Shown here piece by piece: positions 58,512-64,000 of a stretch of DNA of 64,000 nucleotides; the stretch's first letter is position 1, and every line of letters starts with the position of its first letter. This DNA comes from Streptomyces ruber. GTDB lineage: Bacteria; Actinomycetota; Actinomycetes; Streptomycetales; Streptomycetaceae. Position numbers and translations under genes: made by a program. Under the pieces are notes generated by a model. The model had not been told where the DNA came from. It was given only the letters and a program-made list of their open reading frames with translations, and did no database searches. Where the stretch lies: assembly GCF_014648075.1 (NCBI RefSeq), contig NZ_BMQK01000014.1, positions 124,001-188,000 on the forward strand. Direction: 5' to 3'.

Positions 58512-59542
58512 GCGAAGGCAGAGGCAGAGGCCGGAAGATCCTCGTCGGCGCGCTCGCGCTCGCGGTGCTCGTCGCCGGCGGCCTGGCCACCGTACGGGTC
58601 GTCGCGCACGGCGGCACCCGCGTCACCGCCTGGTTCGACCGCGCCGTCGGCGTCCACGCCGGATCCGACCTGCGCGTCCTCGGGGTGCGGGTCGGCGAGG
58701 TGGAGTCGGTGCGGCCCCAGGGCACCACGGTGCGCGTGGAGCTCCGGCTGGACGACGGCGTACGCGTCCCCGAGGGCGCCCGGGCCGTCGTCGTCGCGCC
58801 CAGCGTCGTCGCCGACCGCTACGTCCAGCTCACCCCCGCCTACACCACCGGGCCCGCCCTCGCCGACGGCGCCGAGCTCCCCGCCGCGCGCAACCGCACC
58901 CCCGTCGAGATCGACCAGCTGTACGACTCGATCACCGAACTCGGCCGTGCCCTCGGCCCCGACGGCGCCAACGCGACGGGCGCCCTGTCGGACCTGCTGC
59001 GCACCGGTGCCGCCAACCTCGACGGCAACGGCGCCGCCATCGGCGACAGCATCGAACAGTTCGGCAAGGCGGCCAGGACGCTCGACGGCGGCAGCGACGA
59101 CCTGTTCACCACCCTCGCCCGGCTCCAGACCTTCACCACCATGCTGAAGGAGCGGGACGCCGACGTGCGCACCGCGATGGAACGGCTGGACGAGGTGGTC
59201 GGATTCCTCGCCGACAACCGGGACGACCTCGCCGGCGCACTCGAAGAACTCGGCACGGCCCTCGGCCAGGTCAGGACCTTCGTCCGGGACAACCGGGCCG
59301 AGCTGACGAAGAACGTCGACCGGCTGGTCCCCCTCACCCGGGCCCTCGTCGACCAGCGTGCCTCGCTCGCCGAGGCACTGGACGTGGCACCGCTGGCCGC
59401 CGGCAACCTCGTGAACGCCTACGACCCCGACACCCGCACGCTCGACGGGCGCGCGAACCTCAACGAGATCAGCATGGGCGGACCGCTGCTGCCGCTGCCC
59501 GCGACGGGCGGTTCGGCCACCGGAGCGGGGGAGGAGCGGTGA
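58508..59542 (+). CDS. mceD: Mce-family protein D
   Basis: This 344-residue MCE protein has a short cytosolic lead (SEGRGRGRK), an anchor at about 11-30 and an MCE domain with VTAWFDRAVGVHAGSDLRVLGVRVGEVESV and APSVVADRYVQLTP. The helical region includes LSDLLRTGAANLDGNGAAIGDSIEQFGKA. It ends in a Gly/Ala/Pro-rich tail without the usual Cys motif. Overlaps mceC and mceE. Confidence 0.9.
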   Translation: MSEGRGRGRKILVGALALAVLVAGGLATVRVVAHGGTRVTAWFDRAVGVHAGSDLRVLGVRVGEVESVRPQGTTVRVELRLDDGVRVPEGARAVVVAPSVVADRYVQLTPAYTTGPALADGAELPAARNRTPVEIDQLYDSITELGRALGPDGANATGALSDLLRTGAANLDGNGAAIGDSIEQFGKAARTLDGGSDDLFTTLARLQTFTTMLKERDADVRTAMERLDEVVGFLADNRDDLAGALEELGTALGQVRTFVRDNRAELTKNVDRLVPLTRALVDQRASLAEALDVAPLAAGNLVNAYDPDTRTLDGRANLNEISMGGPLLPLPATGGSATGAGEER

Positions 59543-60687
59543 GACGCGGCACGCGCACCACCGGGACGGCGGCGGGCCTCGCACTGGGCGGACTCCTCGC
59601 CCTGGGACTGGGCTTCACCCTGGCCCTCGGCGCGGTCTCCGGCACGCCGCCGCGTTTCGACGGCATCGAGGACCTGCCCCTGCCCGGCGGTGCCGACCTC
59701 GGCGCCCACCCCTACACCGTCACCGCGGAGTTCGACGACGTGCTCAGCCTGGTCCCGCAGTCCGCGGTGCGGGTCGACGACGTCGCCGTCGGCCGGGTCA
59801 CCGGCATCGACCTCGGGCGCGACGCCTGGTCGGCCCGCGTCACCATGAAGATCAACGGCGGGGTGCGGCTGCCCGCCGACGCCACCGCCCGGATCGAACA
59901 GTCCGGCCTGCTCGGCGAGAAGTACGTGCAGCTCGTCGCCCCCGGCCGGGAGGACGGCGCCGGGGAGGACGGCGACGGCGCGGGGCGGCTGGCCGACGGC
60001 CAGGTCATCCCGGTCTCCCGCACCGGCCGCAACACCGAGGTCGAGGAGGTGTTCGGCGCGCTGTCCCTGCTCCTCAACGGCGGTGGTGTCAACCAGCTCA
60101 GGACCATCACCCGGGAACTCGACGCGGCGCTCGGCGGCCGCGAGTCCGAGGTCCGCTCCGCGCTGCAGCGGATCGACACCCTGGTGACCGACCTCGACGA
60201 CCACCGCGGCGACATCACCGACGCCCTCGACGCCGTCAACCGGCTCTCCGCGACCCTCGCCACCCGCGAGGACGACGTCGGCACCGTCCTCACCGACCTC
60301 TCGCCCGGCCTGAGGACGCTGGAGGAGCAGCGCGGCGCACTGCTGACCATGCTGCGCTCCCTCGACACGCTCTCCGGCGTCGCCGTCTCCACCATCGACG
60401 CGAGCAAGGACGACATGATCGCCGACCTCCGGGCCCTCGCACCGCCCCTGAAGGCCCTCGCGGACGCGGGCGCCGACCTGCCCGACTCGCTCCAGGTGCT
60501 GCTGACGTACCCCTTCACCGACGAGGTGCTGCGCGGGGTCGAGGGCGACTACCTCAACGTGTACCTGGACATGGCCGCCGTGCCCGGCACCGAGGTGATC
60601 CCGCCGCTGGTGCCCCGGGACGCGGCCTCCCCGTCCGCGCCCCTGCCGCTGCCGACCGCCCCCGGCACCGGCGGTGAGAACGGATGA
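59539..60687 (+). CDS. mceE: Mce-family protein E
   Basis: This 382-residue MCE protein has its anchor at about 10-32 and an MCE domain with YTVTAEFDDVLSLVPQSAVRVDDVAVGRVTGIDLG and IEQSGLLGEKYVQLVAPG. In mycobacteria the E protein is usually a lipoprotein (LprK-like); here there is no lipobox cysteine, so it should be held by its helix. An acidic Gly/Asp insert (GREDGAGEDGDGAG) lies in the MCE domain. GTG start overlaps the mceD stop. The end YLNVYLDMAAVPG matches the family. Confidence 0.9.
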   Translation: MRRGTRTTGTAAGLALGGLLALGLGFTLALGAVSGTPPRFDGIEDLPLPGGADLGAHPYTVTAEFDDVLSLVPQSAVRVDDVAVGRVTGIDLGRDAWSARVTMKINGGVRLPADATARIEQSGLLGEKYVQLVAPGREDGAGEDGDGAGRLADGQVIPVSRTGRNTEVEEVFGALSLLLNGGGVNQLRTITRELDAALGGRESEVRSALQRIDTLVTDLDDHRGDITDALDAVNRLSATLATREDDVGTVLTDLSPGLRTLEEQRGALLTMLRSLDTLSGVAVSTIDASKDDMIADLRALAPPLKALADAGADLPDSLQVLLTYPFTDEVLRGVEGDYLNVYLDMAAVPGTEVIPPLVPRDAASPSAPLPLPTAPGTGGENG

Positions 60688-61970
60688 TCACCCCCGCCGT
60701 ACGGCTCAAGAACCTCGCCTTCCTCCTCGTCGCCGTCCTCGCCCTCGGCCACCTCGCCGTCCGCTACGCCGACCTCGGCCGGTACGTCGGCGTCGCCGGC
60801 CACTACACCGTCGACGTGACGCTGCCGCGCACCGGCGGTCTGTTCACCCACTCCGACGTCACCTACCGGGGCGTCTCCGTGGGACGGGTCGGCCCGATCG
60901 GCCTCACCGCCGACGGGGTCGTCGCCGAACTGCGCATCGAGAAGTCCGCCCCCCACATCCCCGCCGACACGAAGGCCGTGGTCGCCGGGCTGTCCGCGGT
61001 GGGCGAGCAGTACATCGACCTGCGGCCCGAGAGCGACGGCGGCCCCTACCTCACGGACGGCGCCCGGATCGAACAGGACGACACCCAGGTGCCCGCGCCC
61101 GTCACCGACGTCCTCACCAGCGCCCGCGACCTCGTCCGCTCCGTACCCCTGGAGGACCTGCGCACGGTCGTCGACGAGCTGGGCGAGGCGTTCGAGGGGC
61201 GCAGCGACGACCTCCAGGTGCTGCTCGACAGCGGCAGCTCCTTCGTCGAGGCGGCGGACCGCGCCCTGCCGTCCACCACCCGGCTCATCACCGACGGCGA
61301 GACCGTGCTGCGCACCCAGGCGGAGGAGGGGCGGGCCCTCCGCGGCTTCGCCGCCGGGGCGGCGGAACTGGCCCGCGCGCTCAAGGGCTCCGACGCCGAC
61401 CTGCGCCGCCTCCTCGCCGTCACCCCCGAGGCCGCCACCCAGGTCAGCGGCGTCCTGCGGGACCTCGACCCGAGTCTCGGCGTCGTCCTCGCCAACCTGC
61501 TCACCACCTCCGAGATCGCCGTCACCCGGCAACGGGGCGTGGAGGAGCTGCTCGTGAAGTACCCGGCGGCCGTCGCCGCCGGTGCCACCGCCGTCGACGG
61601 AGGGAAGCTGAACCTCGGCATGGCCGTCACCTTCTTCAAGCCCCTGCCCTGCACCGACGGATACGGCGCGACCCGCTACCGCAACGGCCTCGACCTCGGG
61701 ACCGCACCCCCGCTCAACACCGGCGCCTCCTGCACCGCCCCGGCCGGGAGCGGGACCAACGTACGCGGCTCGGCCAACGCCCCGAGGGGCGGCCCGGTGC
61801 CCGAACCGGCCCGGCCCGGCTCCCTGCCCCCGGACTCCCCGGGCCGTGGCGGGGCGCCGCGGAGCGAGGCCGCCGCACTGCCCGGAGCCCTCGCGCTGCC
61901 GGGGCAGGGCGGCGACGCACCGGCGGACCTCGCGGACCTGCTCGCCCCGGCCGCCGGGAGCACGCGGTGA
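60684..61970 (+). CDS. mceF: Mce-family protein F
   Basis: This 428-residue MCE protein has its anchor at about 7-25 and an MCE domain with YTVDVTLPRTGGLFTHSDVTYRGVSVGRVGPIGL and AVVAGLSAVGEQYIDLRPESDGG. Its C-terminus (about 350-428) is a long Pro/Gly/Ala-rich, probably disordered tail after YGATRYRNGLDLG. It is the last of the six Mce subunits and overlaps the first Mce-associated gene (GTGA). Confidence 0.9.
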   Translation: MITPAVRLKNLAFLLVAVLALGHLAVRYADLGRYVGVAGHYTVDVTLPRTGGLFTHSDVTYRGVSVGRVGPIGLTADGVVAELRIEKSAPHIPADTKAVVAGLSAVGEQYIDLRPESDGGPYLTDGARIEQDDTQVPAPVTDVLTSARDLVRSVPLEDLRTVVDELGEAFEGRSDDLQVLLDSGSSFVEAADRALPSTTRLITDGETVLRTQAEEGRALRGFAAGAAELARALKGSDADLRRLLAVTPEAATQVSGVLRDLDPSLGVVLANLLTTSEIAVTRQRGVEELLVKYPAAVAAGATAVDGGKLNLGMAVTFFKPLPCTDGYGATRYRNGLDLGTAPPLNTGASCTAPAGSGTNVRGSANAPRGGPVPEPARPGSLPPDSPGRGGAPRSEAAALPGALALPGQGGDAPADLADLLAPAAGSTR

Positions 61971-62500
61971 GGCGGGCCCGCGTCCTCGCCGGGGCCGGGC
62001 TGGCGCTGGCGCTCGGCTTCTGCGGCACCGGGGCGTGGACGTACGCCCAGGCCCGCACCGACGACGCGCTCGCCCACGGCCGGATGCGCGACGAGGCGCT
62101 CGCCGACGGACGCGCGGGCATCGCCGTACTGACCACGCTCGACGCCTCCACCCGGCAGCGGGCGGCGGCGGGCGTCCGGGCCTGGCGCGCCGCGTCCACC
62201 GGCCCCCTGCGCGAGGAACTGGGCCGCACCGGACCCGGGGCGGGCGCCTCGGCGCGCGGCACCGTCACCGAGGCCGCCCTCACCGCGCTCGACCCGCGCA
62301 CCGGCACGGCGAAACTCATCGCCACCGTCCGCGTCCAGGTCACGCCCGCACCCGGCGGAACGACGCGGCCGACCACGGACCGCAAGCGCCTGGAAGCCGT
62401 CCTGGCCCGTACGGGGGCGGGGGAGTGGAAGGTCAGGGCGCTGAGCGCGGTGCCCCTCGCGGGGGCGGCGGAGGCGGACGAGGAGGGGGCGCGCCGATGA
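61967..62500 (+). CDS. Mce-associated membrane protein 1
   Basis: This 177-residue protein has one N-terminal helix (about 4-25) and a small extracytoplasmic domain of the kind encoded after mce genes (Mas proteins). Typical features are ARTDDALAHGRMRDEALADGRAGIAVLTTLDAS and a C-terminal beta part (ARGTVTEAALTALDPRTGTAKLIATVRV). These proteins are thought to stabilise or assist the Mce complex. GTG start overlapping mceF. Confidence 0.82.
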   Translation: MRRARVLAGAGLALALGFCGTGAWTYAQARTDDALAHGRMRDEALADGRAGIAVLTTLDASTRQRAAAGVRAWRAASTGPLREELGRTGPGAGASARGTVTEAALTALDPRTGTAKLIATVRVQVTPAPGGTTRPTTDRKRLEAVLARTGAGEWKVRALSAVPLAGAAEADEEGARR

Positions 62501-63090
62501 CGCGGCCGTTGCGCGGACCTGCCGAGGCCACGGAGGACACGCTTCCCGGGAGGGAAGCGCCGGACCCCGCCGGCACCGGCCGCCCGGCCGGCGGACGGCG
62601 GCGGGCCGTCCTCGCCGCCGCCACCGCCGGGGCACTGCTCCTGGCCGGCGGCTGGTTCCTCCACGCCGCCCACCAGCTGCGGACCACCCCGTCCGCGCAG
62701 AACCGCGCGCTCACCGACCCCCGGGCCACCACCCGCGTGGCCGGAGACATCGGCGACTCCCTCGCCCGGGCCTTCTCGTACACGCCGGGCGGCACGGAGG
62801 CCACCGAACGGTCCGCGGACACCGTGCTCGCGGGGCGGGCGGCCCGCCAGTACGACGAGCTCTTCGACCGGGTCCGCGACGACCTCGTCGGGCAGCGCGT
62901 CACCCTGAGCACCCGGGCCGTACGCACCGGAGTGATCGAACTCGACGGCGACAGCGCCCGCCTGCTCGTCTTCCTCGACCAGACCTCCCACCGCGACAAG
63001 GGCGGGACGACCGTCGCGGCGGCCCAGCTCACGGTGACGGCGCGACTGGAGGGGAACGAATGGCGCATCGTCGACATCACGGCCCGTTGA
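62497..63090 (+). CDS. Mce-associated membrane protein 2
   Basis: This 197-residue protein has a Pro/Gly/Arg-rich cytosolic lead (about 1-34), one helix (about 35-55) and an outer domain with ARAFSYTPGGTEATERSADTVLAGRAARQYDELFDRVR and a beta-rich end (VTLSTRAVRTGVIELDGDSARLLVFLDQ). This is the VirB8/SnoaL-like pattern of Mas proteins. ATGA overlap with the previous gene; the next gene starts 60 bp later. Confidence 0.82.
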   Translation: MTRPLRGPAEATEDTLPGREAPDPAGTGRPAGGRRRAVLAAATAGALLLAGGWFLHAAHQLRTTPSAQNRALTDPRATTRVAGDIGDSLARAFSYTPGGTEATERSADTVLAGRAARQYDELFDRVRDDLVGQRVTLSTRAVRTGVIELDGDSARLLVFLDQTSHRDKGGTTVAAAQLTVTARLEGNEWRIVDITAR

Positions 63091-63102
63091 GCGGCCGAAG
63101 GA

Positions 63103-63144
63103 CGGGGTGGAAGACGGGGTGCAAGACGGGGCGGAAGACGGGAG
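63103..63144 (+). repeat. Short tandem GACGGGG repeats
   Basis: Four near-identical 12-bp units (core AGACGGGGTGGA) fill the gap between two Mas genes. The final copy (AGACGGGAG) supplies the ribosome site for the next ATG. Confidence 0.6.
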
Positions 63145-63149
63145 CACTG

Positions 63150-63671
63150 ATGAAACGCCTGGTGAGCACCGTGTCCCTCGCTCTCACCCTCGCCCTCGTC
63201 GCGGGCGGCTTCGCGGCGTGGGCGGGCTGGGACTGGTACGACGCGGCCCACGACGACTCGGCCGCGTACGCCACGCAGCGGGACGAGGCGCTCGCGGCGG
63301 CGGAGCAGGCCGTCCAGAACCTCAACACGCTCGACCACCGCAGCGTCGACCGCGGTCTCGACCTGTGGGAGTCCTCGACCACCGGTGAACTCCACGACCA
63401 ACTCGTCTCCGGGCGGGCGGAGTTCACGGAGCAGGTGAAGGAGGCGAGGACGGTCACCACGGCCCGGGTGCTGTCGGGCGCCGTCACCGAACTCGACGAC
63501 CGCGCGGGCCGCGCCCGGGTGCTCGTCGCCCTGCGCGTCACCGTCGAGGCACCCGGGGACGCGCGCACCGACAAGGACAGCCGCATGCTCGGCGAACTCA
63601 CCCGCACCGGGGGCCGCTGGAAGCTGAGCGCCCTCGGCCAGGCCCCCGTGGGCGGCACATCGGCCGGCTGA
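63150..63671 (+). CDS. Mce-associated membrane protein 3
   Basis: This 173-residue protein has one N-terminal helix (about 4-28) and an outer domain beginning YDAAHDDSAAYATQRDEALAAAEQAVQNLNTLDHRS, the conserved Mas opening. A beta-rich half (TTARVLSGAVTELDDRAGRARVLVALRVTVE) follows. GGGAG 5 nt before the ATG decides the start; an upstream in-frame extension would run through the repeat and is unlikely. Confidence 0.82.
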   Translation: MKRLVSTVSLALTLALVAGGFAAWAGWDWYDAAHDDSAAYATQRDEALAAAEQAVQNLNTLDHRSVDRGLDLWESSTTGELHDQLVSGRAEFTEQVKEARTVTTARVLSGAVTELDDRAGRARVLVALRVTVEAPGDARTDKDSRMLGELTRTGGRWKLSALGQAPVGGTSAG

Positions 63672-63699
63672 CCCGCCCGCACCGAGAGGACGACGCACG

Positions 63700-64000
63700 A
63701 TGCCGACGACCCGTCACCACATCAACCGCGAACGCCGCCGCCAGGAACGCGACTCCCGGCCCCGGGCCTCCGGGGCGGACCCGGCCGCCCCGACCGCACA
63801 CGACGCAGCGGACGGTACGGACCGGCGGGCGGCCGGCAGCAGCGCAGGCGACGAGCACGAGCGCAGGCACGAGCGCGCCGGCGGCTCCGGCCGGCGTCCC
63901 CGGGCCGGCGTCCTGGCGCCGGCGCTCTGCCTGCTGACCCTCGCCCTCGGCGGTTTCGCGGGATGGGCGCACGCGAGGGCGGAGGGCCTCCGCGACGATC
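63700..64000 (+). CDS. Mce-associated membrane protein 4, truncated by the window edge
   Basis: An open frame from the ATG at 63700 (GAGAGGA upstream) gives 100 residues before the sequence ends. It has a long charged, probably disordered cytosolic lead (NRERRRQERDSRP, DEHERRHERAGG), then one membrane helix (about 75-92: LAPALCLLTLALGGFAGWA) and the start of an outer domain (RAEGLRDD). It repeats the layout of the preceding Mas genes, so it is very likely a further member of the operon. Confidence 0.7.
   Translation, partial: MPTTRHHINRERRRQERDSRPRASGADPAAPTAHDAADGTDRRAAGSSAGDEHERRHERAGGSGRRPRAGVLAPALCLLTLALGGFAGWAHARAEGLRDD

Overview
The window is one 64 kb contiguous piece of a very GC-rich actinobacterial chromosome, almost certainly Streptomyces. 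The evidence is the extreme third-position GC (nearly every ORF has long antisense shadow ORFs), frequent GTG starts, ATGA/GTGA translational coupling, a vdcCD pair, a gas-vesicle gene set, an mce operon with its Mkl/YrbE partners, and short 'RHxDLxR...C' leader peptides. I see no tRNA, rRNA, CRISPR, prophage or intact insertion sequence.

Layout. 0-3.5 kb: a UbiD-type hydroxyarylate decarboxylase pair (vdcC, vdcD), a possible small structured RNA, and a convergent acyl-CoA ligase. 3.6-9.7 kb: a 5-oxoproline (pyroglutamate) locus. pxpABC read left and DUF969-DUF979-pcp-DUF2891 read right from a divergent promoter region in which each promoter carries the same 15-bp palindrome between its -35 and -10. 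9.7-13 kb: a leader peptide plus DAACS-family symporter, a DinB-fold protein and a ferric-reductase-like membrane protein. 13-16.2 kb: a vitamin B12 ABC importer (btuFCD) under a cobalamin riboswitch. 16.3-24 kb: a Tat-exported peptidoglycan-recognition amidase, a Fur-type regulator divergent from katG, a membrane protein, a lipoprotein and a frame-damaged EamA transporter. 24-31.9 kb: MerR with SulP transporter, an anti-sigma-like ATPase, LacI with GH35 beta-galactosidase, an SGNH hydrolase and TetR. 32-43 kb: an alpha/beta hydrolase, GNAT, cupin, secreted metallophosphoesterase, a remnant of an abgT gene beside an AsnC regulator, a pyruvate-oxidase-like enzyme, then a leader peptide with hairpin ahead of two flavin monooxygenases that probably serve sulfur scavenging.

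43.1-44.5 kb is a graveyard of gene fragments: the tail of an oligopeptide ABC ATPase, part of a family-5 solute-binding protein and the C-terminal half of a GT1 glycosyltransferase. Directly after it lies a four-gene gas-vesicle-like operon (44.6-47.4 kb) with no obvious major structural gvpA. Its first protein has a zinc ribbon, and its second fuses a GvpA/J domain to PH/GRAM-like segments. This is the most unusual module in the window. A PucR-type regulator converges on it.

48.7-64 kb is an mce (lipid/sterol import) locus: mkl, yrbEA, yrbEB, mceA-F and at least four Mce-associated proteins, nearly all coupled by 4-base overlaps and running off the right edge. Three exported proteins of unknown function are transcribed divergently from it. 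Functions are inferred from motifs and family knowledge; no database search was possible.
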